A stretch of 8,731 nt of DNA from a bacterium (GCA_017633195.1 JAGBPV010000016.1:1-8731); one strand, 5' to 3'. Shown: positions 1 to 7,701, counted from the first letter of the stretch. Program-made: numbers and translations. The notes: generated from the sequence alone by a model not told the origin.

Positions 1-182
1 ACTTAAGAAGAAATAAAGATGCAATTAAGATTTGAAAACAACCTTATTATTTTGGAACTTTTACAGAAACATATGTTCAACAATTAGTTAAAAGTTATTT
101 TGGTAATTTTGGTAAATGTTACTCATTAGAAACATTTATTAATCTTTTGAAAACTAATTGCATTGTTAATCTTATAAAATAA
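1..182 (+). pseudogene. UPF0236 / ISLre2-family transposase, C-terminal part (cut by window edge)
   Basis: Frame 3 is open from the window edge to a TAA at 180-182 and gives 59 residues, with one TGA read as Trp. The stretch GTFTETYVQQLVKSYFGNFG and the cysteine-tyrosine that follow match the copy on the minus strand near 7800; 45 of 59 residues are identical. I place the family by the right-hand copy, which also keeps the VLDKFHLK motif typical of UPF0236/ISLre2 transposases, in which a conserved Thr-Glu-xx-Val segment near the C-terminus is expected. Only the C-terminus is visible, so this could be the end of an intact gene starting outside the window or a fragment like its partner. Its 3' end points into the conjugation module, opposite to the right-hand copy. 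Confidence 0.6.
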
Positions 183-278
183 TTTTTTAATACTCTTTTT
201 AAGAGAAACTGATTGTTTATATTTCAAAATAGAATAGATATTTTTTACAAATTTATAATATTAAATTTAAAAAAATAA

Positions 279-306
279 TTAAGAAATTTTTTCTTAAATC
301 TTTTTA
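279..306 (+). terminator. Candidate Rho-independent terminator after the left transposase remnant
   Basis: An 8-bp perfect stem (TTAAGAAA / TTTCTTAA, 3-nt T loop) is followed by ATC and a run of T ending near 305. It lies about 100 nt after the TAA at 180-182. The stem is all A/T except two G-C pairs, so it is weak. The adjacent 9-bp stem at 301-320 could act in either direction. Confidence 0.3.
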
Positions 307-395
307 TTGTGCAATAAAAATACTTTTATAAATTTTTTCATTTTTTGTTAAGATTTTATTAGTTGTCATTAAGACGTTTCCAACGAATTTGAAAG

Positions 396-409
396 TCTCC
401 CAAAAAATA
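396..409 (+). repeat. 14-nt inverted repeat, left arm (partner 7312-7325)
   Basis: TCTCCCAAAAAATA here is found as its exact reverse complement at 7312-7325, at the broken end of the IS3-family remnant. A C-rich core followed by A6 is uncommon in DNA this AT-rich. IS3-family termini often carry a C-run followed by A-rich sequence, so this may be a surviving IS3 end. The role is inferred, not demonstrated. Confidence 0.45.
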
Positions 410-414
410 AGTAA

Positions 415-732
415 TTACATACTCATTTTTTGATCATGTTCTTTATCTTTTTGCTTAGATTGTTTAAATTTTTCTACTTCTTGTTCTAACTTTTTATAAT
501 TAACTTCTGCATTATCAAAATCTTATTGTCATTTTGCTGGATGTTCGTCATAAAGTTTTAATTCTACTCTAGATAAATTTAATAATTCATCTTTTTTATC
601 GAGATCTAATAAGTACATATCATCAATTTCATCAATGGTATATTTGTTATTTAATTTTTGATTATCTAAATGATAAAATTCTATATCTGGTGTTTGTCCT
701 AGTATATAACTTATAATTCCATATTTGCATTG
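415..732 (-). pseudogene. Degraded hypothetical protein fragment, probably tail of the 781-1068 gene
   Basis: On the minus strand the frame is open from 732 to a TAA at 415-417, except for one internal TAA at 523-525 preceded by a TGA-encoded Trp. It has no start codon near its beginning; the first ATG is at 616-618. The translated sequence looks like real protein: an acidic first part (YTIDEIDDMYLLDLDKKDEL) and a Lys/Glu-rich, coiled-coil-like tail (KLEQEVEKFKQSKQKDKEHD). A short bridge in another frame (about 779-722, containing INSAINSFISNLNNNAN) would connect it to the lipoprotein ORF above. That suggests one former gene broken by two frameshifts and a stop. I do not recognise the family. 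Confidence 0.5.
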
Positions 733-780
733 TTATTTAGATTACTTATAAATGAATTAATGGCAGAATTAATATAATTC

Positions 781-1068
781 CTACCAATTAGGCATTGTTT
801 GATTGTAAGAATTATTGTCACAATTAACAAGACCAGATGCTTGTTTTATTGTTATAGTACTTGTACCATAATTTGGATTTTGATATAAATTTGCATTTAC
901 AAAATTTGGTACTTTTTGTACCCTATTAATTGTTGTATTTATTTGTTTAGAATTTGCTATTTTAGTAGTGTGATAATTTGTACCACAAACTATTGTAATT
1001 GGAGTAATGATAGCAAGAACACTAACCCCAATATATGTAAAAAATAACTTCTTTGTTTTGTTTTTCAT
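781..1068 (-). CDS. Small putative lipoprotein (95 aa), possibly the remaining N-terminus of a decayed gene
   Basis: The ORF ends with TAG at 781-783. I start it at the ATG 1066-1068 rather than at 1092 because this start gives a standard signal peptide: MKNKTKK, then a hydrophobic segment and a cysteine in PITIVCG at about residue 28, a tolerable mollicute lipobox. The mature part is rich in Asn, Thr and Tyr and resembles other mycoplasma surface lipoproteins in composition only. The reading frame below the TAG contains plausible protein sequence in shifted frames (see 415-732), so this may be a truncated piece of a longer lipoprotein. There is no clear Shine-Dalgarno site. Its Gln-Asn-Pro and Cys-Asp-Asn-Asn stretches loosely recall the end of the lipoprotein just upstream, hinting at paralogy, but the match is weak. 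Confidence 0.5.
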   Translation of the reverse strand: MKNKTKKLFFTYIGVSVLAIITPITIVCGTNYHTTKIANSKQINTTINRVQKVPNFVNANLYQNPNYGTSTITIKQASGLVNCDNNSYNQTMPNW

Positions 1069-1098
1069 GATAAATATGGTTGTTATTGACAAATCATA

Positions 1099-1119
1099 TA
1101 AAACAAATTGGAAATTTGT
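1099..1119 (-). terminator. Candidate terminator downstream of the large lipoprotein gene
   Basis: A 7-bp perfect stem (ACAAATT 1103-1109 / AATTTGT 1113-1119, 3-nt loop) is followed on the minus strand by a short T-rich stretch. It sits about 30 nt past the TAA at 1151-1153. The T-tract is short, so this call is weak. Confidence 0.3.
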
Positions 1120-1150
1120 AATTCTATAAAAGCAAGTTAATTATACATTA

Positions 1151-1349
1151 TTAATTATTAAGAACTGGATAAATTTGTTTACCATAATTTATTCCATTAT
1201 TACATGAATCTATATATACCACAATTATATGGATTTTGTAGAGGAGATTCTATTATGGAACTACTACTAATTGGTAAAGAAGAAGTATATGTTCCATTTA
1301 GAAATGAATAACAATTCTTTTTAGATTGAAAAACTTTTGTATATCTTTC
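1151..1349 (-). pseudogene. Disrupted C-terminal extension of the lipoprotein gene
   Basis: Beyond the in-frame TAG at 1350-1352 the same frame stays open for about 45 codons (ERYTKVFQSKKNCYSFLNGT and onward) to a stop near 1201. Shifting the frame at about 1211 continues into INYGKQIYPVLNN and a TAA at 1151-1153. The amino-acid composition is like that of the preceding lipoprotein. The simplest reading is that the gene once ran to 1151 and was broken by a nonsense mutation plus a frameshift; sequencing error is an alternative. Confidence 0.45.
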
Positions 1350-2054
1350 CTATTGTTTTTTAATTCATATTGTTGCATTATTATTAGGTAAAGATGATAT
1401 TGTAGACAATGACCCTATCATATCAAAATCAAAACTATTCATAAATTCTCCAGAATAAACAATTTGTTTATTGGGGTTAGAAGAAGAATATTGATACACA
1501 AACAAATATGGTTTGAATGTAGCATTTAATAATTTTATTTTTTGTATTAAATCAAATCCATTAGAAAATTTATTATTTTCTATGTAACCAAAATGTGCAA
1601 TTAAGTTAAAAGAAATGTTAAAGGTATTATTTTGATTTAAAGAAACATTAACATTATCAAAAGACTGAGTTATTGCTGTATTTTTTATATGACACATTGT
1701 ACTAATTCAAGTTGGATCAGAATTTTCTTCTTGTGTAGAATAATTTAAAAGAGCGTTAAGGTCATTAGTAATCATTTTTAAGTATGTTTCTTTATTTGAA
1801 GTTAATTGTTTTCATTTATTAGTTCAATTTGTTAATGCAGCATTAAATGATGGTTCTTTTGTAACAGTTTTTGTTAATTCACTATAAGGTACAAAATTAG
1901 TGTTATTTTCGTTATTTGTTTGATTACTGTTTTTATTATTTGAATTTTTACTTACTAAATTAGCATTATTACTACAAGAAACAATTGCTAATGGAACTGT
2001 TGTAATTAATGCAATAGAAGATAATGTTACAAAAACTTTTTTTCATGTTTTCAT
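1350..2054 (-). CDS. Surface lipoprotein, 234 aa to an in-frame TAG (probably truncated)
   Basis: The gene starts at ATG 2052-2054, preceded by an AAGGGA ribosome-binding site. The N-terminus is a textbook mollicute lipoprotein signal: MKTWKKVF, then a hydrophobic stretch, then the lipobox PLAIVSCSNN with Cys at about residue 27. An Asn/Ser-rich linker of about 30 residues follows, then a mature domain with no family I recognise. Several Trp residues are TGA, so the standard code would split it; the piece 1365-1697 is its central part. It is in the same orientation as the conjugation genes and 266 nt downstream of the VirB4 ATPase stop, a place where mycoplasma ICEs often carry lipoprotein cargo. 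The TAG at 1350-1352 seems premature because protein-like sequence continues (see 1151-1349). Confidence 0.75.
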
Positions 2055-2063
2055 AATTTTTAT

Positions 2064-2069
2064 TCCCTT
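2064..2069 (-). promoter_or_regulatory. Ribosome-binding site of the lipoprotein gene
   Basis: AAGGGA on the minus strand lies 9 nt before the ATG at 2054. It fixes this start over later in-frame ATGs and agrees with the signal peptide. Confidence 0.6.
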
Positions 2070-2158
2070 TTTTAAAAATTTTTATGACTTTTATTTTGTT
2101 AATTTATTTTTAATTATTTTATCAAATTTTATATTCTTTGATTTTTCTAATTTTATAA

Positions 2159-2275
2159 AATGCATTAAGTAATTCTAGTAATTTTGATAAATATGTTGCA
2201 AGTCATGAATTACCATTTGCATGTAATAGTTCTAAAACAAAAAATAACTTAAAAATTCAAAACGAATTTGAATAA
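2159..2275 (+). other. Possible short coding remnant on the plus strand
   Basis: In the spacer between the lipoprotein and the VirB4 gene, one plus-strand frame is open for about 38 codons (including NFDKYVASHELPFACNSSKT) to a TAA at 2273-2275. It has no start codon, but its residue mix looks more protein-like than random AT-rich sequence. I do not recognise a family; a transposase scrap is possible. The rest of 2055-2320 shows nothing beyond the hairpin at 2251-2273. Confidence 0.2.
2251..2273 (-). terminator. Candidate Rho-independent terminator of the conjugation operon
   Basis: A 7-bp perfect stem (ATTCAAA 2255-2261 / TTTGAAT 2267-2273, 5-nt loop) is followed on the minus strand by TTTT. 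It begins 48 nt after the VirB4 stop codon, where the operon would be expected to end. It overlaps the end of the doubtful plus-strand ORF. Confidence 0.45.
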
Positions 2276-2320
2276 TTTGTATAAACAAATCTTTGATAAT
2301 AATATTAAAATCATTAAAAA

Positions 2321-5128
2321 TTAATTACTAATTTTATTGTTAAATCATTTATTATCTAATTTATTTTTTATTTCTTCATTCATTAATTCATTATTATATT
2401 TTTGATCAATCTCATTACCAATTGCTAATCACTCATAATTTGCAATATATACATCAAGCATTTGTCTATCTCTATATCCATTAATAAACAAACATCTACC
2501 TTTAATACCCATGCTGATTCATAGTTTTTCATTTTCTGTTAATTCATCTCCAGCAATTTTATAAATATCAGCAATAGCTTTTACATCTTGTGGTTTTGAA
2601 CTAAAAGCAAAAGTATATTGAGCATTTTGCAAAATAGCTTTTGTAAAACTTTGAATTTCTTTTGTTGCAACAAAATCACTTGGATTTTGTGTAGCTAAAA
2701 TTAATCCACCATTTCTCTTTCTAATTCTTTTAGATGTTTGACTTAAAAATTCTAAAACATGAGTATTTTGATGATCAAAAAATAAGTGAGCTTCATCAAC
2801 AATTAATAATGCATGTTTCTTGTTAATTTGATTATTATATGCATTCTTATTAATTTCATTTTCAATATATGCAGTCATCAATAATAATTGTGCATTTTTG
2901 CTTGGAGAATGTTTTGTTGCTAATAAATTTTTAACATCAAAACATACTAATTGACTATCTCCAATTTTTAAATTACTTTTGCCATTATATAACTCTGCAT
3001 AAATCCCATTATTGCAAAAATAATCACTAATAATATCAATTAAAAAACTATATATTTTTCTATCTTCTTTATCAGTAAGTTTAGTATTACTTTTCTTTAG
3101 TGAATTGATTAAATCATCAAATGTTGGATAATCATTTGTATTTAATATATACAAATTTTTATCAAACAATTTTCAATTTTGATAAAGTTTTTTAATTTCT
3201 TTCATTAAATAAAATAAGCTTAAATTATCTAATTTACAATTTTTACCAGTTGTATCCATCATTAAAGTAGTAAAGAAAGTTTCTAACATCTTTAAATGTT
3301 CTGCAATTAAACTTGCAGTATTATTAATAATTTGTAAATTATCATCTTCTAGTTTTTCATTTAAAAACACTTGTAAGGGATTAATTCTACTTAATTTACC
3401 ATTAGCCATATCTATAATTTGTCCATGATAATATTTCACTAAATATGTATAGTCTCTTTCTGGATCAATAATATAAACATAACTATCAAAAATTACTTGA
3501 TTATTAATTAACTTTTTAATAAAAGAACTTTTTCCTCCTCCACTTGTTCCAAGAACAACCATATTACTATTTAATCTATTTTCTCTACTTCATAAATCTA
3601 AAACAATTGGATTATTTAAATCATTATTACCTAAATATAAACCTTTTTCATCAATGAATAATGAATCTATAAAAGGAAAAGAACTTGCAAAACTTAATGA
3701 TGGCAATTGAATCCCATATTTATATAATGCAGTTTTATATTTTGGAAAAATACTGTGAAAAACATCTTTTTGAACCATGCTTAAATTATTTAAATTCATA
3801 TTTTCATTTTTAACAGCTTCATTTAAGGCTATAATGTTTTGTCCTAATGAATCTTTATCATATCCATAATTTAAAAAATTAATATTATAATTTCTAAGTT
3901 TTTCTGTATTGTGTGCTATATCATCTTTAATATTGTTTAATACTTCTAAATTACTTGCTAGTTCTTCTTTATTAACTGCTTCTTTATATTCGTTTTTATT
4001 TAATCACATAAAAGTATAATTATTAATACTTTTTTGTAAACATTGTTTGGCTTCTTCTCTAGTAATTTGTCTTGTATTAATAATGATTGTTGAGTTATTT
4101 TCACTTAAATTATTTAATCAATTATAACTAGCTTCATTTGGTAAATTACTTAATGTATTAATAGCATAATAAGATTTTTGTTTATGTTTAGTAGTTATTA
4201 TTGAATCGAAATGAAAATTAATATCATCAAAATTATCTTCAAAAATTATCTTGTTTAAATCTTGATTCTTAATATCTTCTTTTCTTATATCATCACTAAT
4301 TGGATTAAAGATATTTTTTAAGATATTAATTAATTTAATACTAGGAAGTGCTTTAGTATAAAATAATCTACTAAATTCATTCATAATATGTTTTTTATTT
4401 TGATTTAATTCTTCTTTGTTTTTTCCATAATAAATCAAGTATCATTTTTTATACATATATTCAGCATTATTAGTATTATTTATGTATCATTCATATAAAT
4501 ATTGCATTTGAAATAAATAGTTGTTTTCTTGTTCTTTAGATTTAATAAAACTACTATTTTTTAAATTATTTGCTAATATCTGAAGATATTTTGCTTGTTT
4601 ATTAAAATCAATTTTTTCATCAATTTTTATTAAGCAAAATTCACTTTCAATATTTTTTATAATGATTGCTAATAATTTTCTTTTTAAGTCTTGTTCATCA
4701 TAATTTAATGCATTAAAATTAATCCCATTAATTTGAATTGCAGACATATAACATTTAGTTCTAATTTGTTTATTTTTAATTTGAATAGCTTCATCATCAT
4801 AACTTAAAAATTCTAAATTATTTCTGTATTTCTTCACAGTTGAAAGATATTTTTTCTTGTTAATCAAAAATAAAAAGAATAATCAAAAATATTGATACAT
4901 TCTAAGATCTCTTTGGGTAATTTTAATTAAATTTAATAAGAAAATAATTGATATAAAAATAAAAATTAAGATTCTATAAAGTATATTAATATGAGCAAAT
5001 GGAAAACTTAAACATGCAGCAATAATTAAGCAAAACAAAATAAAAACAATATCTTTAAGTGTTAATGATTTTCAAATTAATAATCTAGAATTAAATAAAC
5101 TCTTTGGAATTAAATTATCACTATTCAT
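2321..5128 (-). CDS. traE: VirB4/TraE-type conjugative transfer ATPase with PrgI-like membrane N-terminus (935 aa)
   Basis: With TGA read as Trp, one frame runs from ATG 5126-5128 to TAA 2321-2323. This is the ATPase that energises assembly and substrate transfer of a type IV secretion channel. Residues 1-90 carry hydrophobic segments at about 26-46, 48-70 and 78-90, after a WKSLTLKD stretch like the PrgI family, so the PrgI-like membrane part appears fused to the ATPase. Walker A is GTSGGGKS (527-534), Walker B is LLIVDEAH (acidic pair 778-779), and an ATQNPSD motif near 812-818 is typical of VirB4. Length fits the mycoplasma ICE TraE family (Mbov_0397 type). The start is 3 nt after the stop of the VirB6-like gene, with AAGGGA further upstream than usual. 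No disruption is seen. Codons are very AT-rich like the rest of the window. Confidence 0.92.
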
Positions 5129-5131
5129 TAC

Positions 5132-6502
5132 TTATAATGTAGTTCCCTTTTTTTCTTCTTCTTGAGAGTTGATATAATCAAAATTATTTTTAAATCCATG
5201 TTGTTGATCATACAAATGTTGTTTTCTTTGCATTTCATCTAATTTCTTTTTTCTTCAGAAATTCTTTCCAACTTTTTCATGCATAATTTTTCCTTCAGCT
5301 AAAGAAATTTCATTATTGGACATTTTCTTATCAATCTTATTATGTTTGTAAGCTTGTATTTTTGAGCCAATTCCACTTATTAATTTTCCACCTTTTTGTT
5401 CTGCAAGTTTTTCACCTGTTTTAAGAAAATTTGAAGGTTTAGTAAAACCAAGACCTTTGTTTATTATTCCTGCAGCACCAGCTGTTCCAACTAAACCTGC
5501 AAAACCTCTTAATGTATCCATTCCTTCTTTCATACCTGTTGTTTCACCAATAAAAGAACCAATTAAACTAGAAGCACCAAATACAGTCATAGATGAACCT
5601 GCAATAAATGCTAATTCAACAATTGATTTAGCTTCATTCCCACCATTTGCATCAAACCAATTACTATTACTAATTGATGTATGCATTAATGAAAGTAAAA
5701 TAACATACACATAATACATAATTAAATTTCCAAGAATCACTAGAGCTTTTGATATTACAAGATTCTTGTATGAAATAATTCTTTTACCATCATCTAATGG
5801 CATACTAAATGCTAAAAATGGACTAATTATCATTAAGAAAAATAATTCTGCAACTTTAAGCATAATGACTCATGAAATAATTAATAATGCAAATAAAGCA
5901 AATCATGACCCTAAACATTCAACTAACATGTTGTAATTTAAAATAACACTATCATCTGGTGCAGAAAAATTGCTTGGAACTGGACCATTAAAACCACTAG
6001 GAGCACCAAGCAAATATAAAAAGTCAGCAATACTAGTTTTATTGCTAGATCCAATAAATGCTAAATTAATTGCTTCACTTAAAAAACCCATAATAGCAAT
6101 TAGAACAAAGAAAAATGCAGGAATACTAAAACAGACTAAAAATCCTAATATAAAGAATTTAATAGCATTAATAATACCTTTCTTTTGCATTTTAGTATCA
6201 TTACTTGTAATTGTTGTTACTTTAATAAGTTGCCAAATAAAAACTAAAAATCCAATAAAAATAGAAATAATAACAAAACCAATAAAAATTCACGGAATTT
6301 TCACATCATTAATATTTGGTGGAACTATTACACCATTTTTATAAACACCATTAGTATTAAAAAATATGTTTCAAAATATACCTTGTGTTAGATACTTTAT
6401 AGCATCTGCAGCATAAGAAACAATTTGTAGTGGGCCTTGAATAAAAATTACTCAAAAGAATTTTAATAATGCAGCTGTTATTAATTGTCCTATAGATAAC
6501 AT
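5132..6502 (-). CDS. VirB6/TrsL-like polytopic ICE membrane protein (456 aa)
   Basis: The frame runs from ATG 6500-6502 to TAA 5132-5134 with TGA as Trp. Hydrophobic segments lie at about residues 8-30, 71-93, 112-140, 200-235, 250-273 and 294-320. A Gly/Ala-rich stretch (about 330-350) and a charged tail of about 100 residues (GKLISGIGSKIQAYKHNKID onward) follow. This layout, an N-terminal multi-helix channel domain plus a soluble C-terminus, is that of VirB6/TrsL proteins and the Mbov_0396-type ICE transmembrane protein. It should form part of the inner-membrane channel next to the VirB4 ATPase. The call rests on topology and position between a pilin-like gene and VirB4, not on a catalytic motif. 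Plus-strand ORFs at 5457-5714 and 5970-6344 are its shadows. The ribosome-binding site (AGAGAAA region) is weak; translational coupling with neighbours is likely. Confidence 0.85.
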
Positions 6503-6525
6503 TTATATTTTCTCTTTTAGTTTTA

Positions 6526-6864
6526 TTAACTATTACTACTATTGTTAGAAATCGGATTTGCAAAAATCATATGACCTTCAATTAATGGGAATAAAATATT
6601 AGATAATGTACATACTACAACAATTCCAACTGCTGCAACAACTCATCATAAAAACTTTGCTAAGATTTCTTTTCTTTCTGCTGGGTCTTTGTGTTTTGCT
6701 AACAAAATGAAATAATAACCTAAAACAAAAATTAAAAAAATCCCTGCTATAACTCCAAAAACAATTAATATTGCATTAGCTACTTGTCAAACCCATTCTG
6801 CTAATGGAGTAAAAGTTTGTTGACTAATTGTACTTGTTGTTGATGCTAATATTGCATATTTCAT
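6526..6864 (-). CDS. Pilin-like (VirB2-type) conjugal transfer protein, 112 aa
   Basis: This gene is hidden under the standard code because it uses three TGA Trp codons, two of them adjacent (WW at 73-74). It starts at ATG 6862-6864, 7 nt after a perfect GAAGGA, and ends at TAA 6526-6528. It has a short N-terminus, a first membrane helix at about 27-55 (ANAILIVFGVIAGIFLIFVL), a positively charged loop (AKHKDPAERKEILAK), a second helix at about 72-96 and an Asn/Ser tail. Two helices with a cytoplasmic basic loop is the VirB2/pilin architecture. The neighbour order pilin, VirB6, VirB4 is that of the Mbov_0395 to 0397 cluster in mycoplasma ICEs. It is the first intact gene of the operon, 23 nt before the VirB6-like gene. 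Confidence 0.83.
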
Positions 6865-6871
6865 AATTTTT

Positions 6872-6877
6872 TCCTTC
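6872..6877 (-). promoter_or_regulatory. Strong ribosome-binding site of the pilin-like gene
   Basis: GAAGGA on the minus strand, 7 nt upstream of ATG 6864, is the strongest Shine-Dalgarno match I noticed in the operon. High translation of a pilin subunit would be expected. Confidence 0.7.
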
Positions 6878-6881
6878 AATT

Positions 6882-6941
6882 TTTATAGACATGCATATGA
6901 GATTTTGACAAAAAATCAAATTTCATGTTTTTATCATTATA
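6882..6941 (-). promoter_or_regulatory. Candidate promoters of the conjugation operon, in IS3 remnant DNA
   Basis: Two options are visible on the minus strand. One is TATAAT at 6936-6941, overlapping the IS3 stop codon, without a good -35 box. The other is TTGTCA (6906-6911) and TATAAA (6882-6887) 18 nt apart, which would leave an almost leaderless transcript starting near the ribosome-binding site. Both sit in or just after the 3' end of the IS3 remnant. AT-rich DNA gives many chance -10 boxes, so neither is secure. Confidence 0.3.
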
Positions 6942-7320
6942 AATGATTTTTATATTGTGTAGGCGTCATTCAATTCAACTTTTCTTGAATTCTTACATTA
7001 TTGTACTAATGAATGAAATCATCAATTTCATTTTCCAATTCATTGAATGTCATTTGCTTAATGTTTAATTTATATATAAGTTTAGTTGTTAAAATACTAA
7101 ATCAGAATTCAAATTCTTTATTATCAAGAGAATTTCCAACTCTAGACATTGATTGTTTTCAATTAAATTCCTTTAATATTTTAATAAATTCAGAAAATGA
7201 ATAACATGTTGTATGATCAAAATGCACTATTGCATTTGATTTATCCTTAATCAATTTAAATGAATCTATGACTAAGTTTGTATCATTATTCATAGATAAT
7301 TTTGCACCTAATATTTTTTG
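6937..7320 (-). pseudogene. IS3-family transposase (OrfB) C-terminal remnant with internal stop
   Basis: On the minus strand the frame from 7320 to TAA 6937-6939 encodes the C-terminal part of an IS3-type DDE transposase. It has an NNDTNLVIDSF segment, then IVHFDH with the second catalytic Asp, then KQSMSRVGNSLDNKEFEFWF with the catalytic Glu, and finally the family ending KLNWMTPTQY. An in-frame TAG at 7006-7008 breaks it (FIH-stop-YNNVRIQEK), and about the first half, with the first catalytic Asp, is missing. Two Trp residues in it are TGA, so it evolved in a code-4 host. It is inactive. It lies immediately upstream of the conjugation operon. The plus-strand ORF 7013-7204 is its shadow. Confidence 0.85.
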
Positions 7321-7325
7321 GGAGA
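7312..7325 (-). repeat. 14-nt inverted repeat, right arm (partner 396-409)
   Basis: The minus strand reads TCTCCCAAAAAATA, identical to plus-strand 396-409. It lies exactly where the IS3 transposase homology begins, as if an IS end had been joined to an internal segment by deletion at the A-run. Confidence 0.45.
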
Positions 7326-7495
7326 GTTCTATTGTTTAAGGAGTTGTCAAAAACAACCAATACTATATTATCAAAATTCTTTTAAGAAAATTAAAAAAGT
7401 GGTTTTTATTACTTTGTAATAAGATTTTTAAAGGAAATTTTCTCAATTTTTTATTTTAAATATAAATATTTAAAAGATTTTATATACCATTAACA

Positions 7496-7514
7496 TGTTA
7501 AAAAGCACTTTGCT
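7496..7514 (-). terminator. Weak candidate terminator after the inverted-repeat block
   Basis: On the minus strand AGCA-AAG-TGCT (7504-7514) is followed by a run of T and then AA. The stem is only 4 bp. It would end a transcript running through 7701-7539 on the minus strand. Confidence 0.25.
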
Positions 7515-7538
7515 CGTCTCTAAACGCGCAAGTGGGCG

Positions 7539-7701
7539 CAGGATAAGAAGTGGTCCTGATTTATTTTTGAATTTTATTAATAAAATTCTCAAATAAGTCC
7601 CACTAATTAGCAAATAATTTAAATTAGTTGTAATTATATAATAATTACCACATAATTTAAATTACGACGATTTGGAACACCAAATTTTGCTCTTTATCCT
7701 G
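7539..7701. repeat. Nested inverted repeats, possible multibranch structure (RNA or DNA)
   Basis: An outer pair CAGGATAA (7539-7546) / TTATCCTG (7694-7701) encloses three further symmetric units. The first is AGTGG (7549-7553) / CCACT (7600-7604) around a perfect 20-nt palindrome at 7569-7588. The second is a near-perfect 50-nt palindrome at 7615-7664, made of TAATTTAAATTA arms and an inner GTAATTAT/ATAATTAC. The third is ATTTGG/CCAAAT (7670-7675/7680-7685). The pairs are compatible with one another, so a closed junction with three arms can be drawn. It may be a non-coding RNA, a transfer or replication origin, or old IS ends; I cannot tell which. Confidence 0.4.

Larger units (their letters stand above)
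183..414. other. Non-coding spacer with three small hairpins
   Basis: No reading frame of note is present. Three perfect inverted repeats occur: CTCTT/AAGAG (193-197/201-205), TTAAGAAA/TTTCTTAA (279-286/290-297, followed by T-rich sequence) and TTTTTATTG/CAATAAAAA (301-309/312-320). They may end transcription from the plus-strand transposase remnant and from the minus-strand lipoprotein region, but in DNA this AT-rich short hairpins also arise by chance. The only repeat linked to elsewhere in the window is at 396-409. Confidence 0.45.

Noticed and set aside
1..182. First taken as a duplicated topoisomerase C-terminus because it matches sequence downstream of the topoisomerase
   Set aside because: The matching stretch on the right belongs to the UPF0236 transposase in a different frame from the topoisomerase, as its VLDKFHLK motif shows.
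382..2272. 12-nt match AACGAATTTGAA at 382-393 and 2261-2272
   Set aside because: Length and AT content make a chance match likely, and the flanks do not extend the similarity.
5457..6344. Plus-strand ORFs 5457-5714 and 5970-6344
   Set aside because: They are antisense to the VirB6-like membrane protein, whose frame is continuous with TGA as Trp; they have no family features.
6357..6563. Minus-strand ORF 6357-6563
   Set aside because: It overlaps the end of the pilin-like gene and the start of the VirB6-like gene in a different frame; both of those have better structure.
7013..7204. Plus-strand ORF 7013-7204
   Set aside because: It is the antisense shadow of the IS3 transposase remnant, which has clear family motifs on the minus strand.
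7503..7560. GC-rich patch as a tRNA gene
   Set aside because: No cloverleaf with T-loop GTTCGANTC-like sequence, anticodon arm or acceptor pairing could be drawn.
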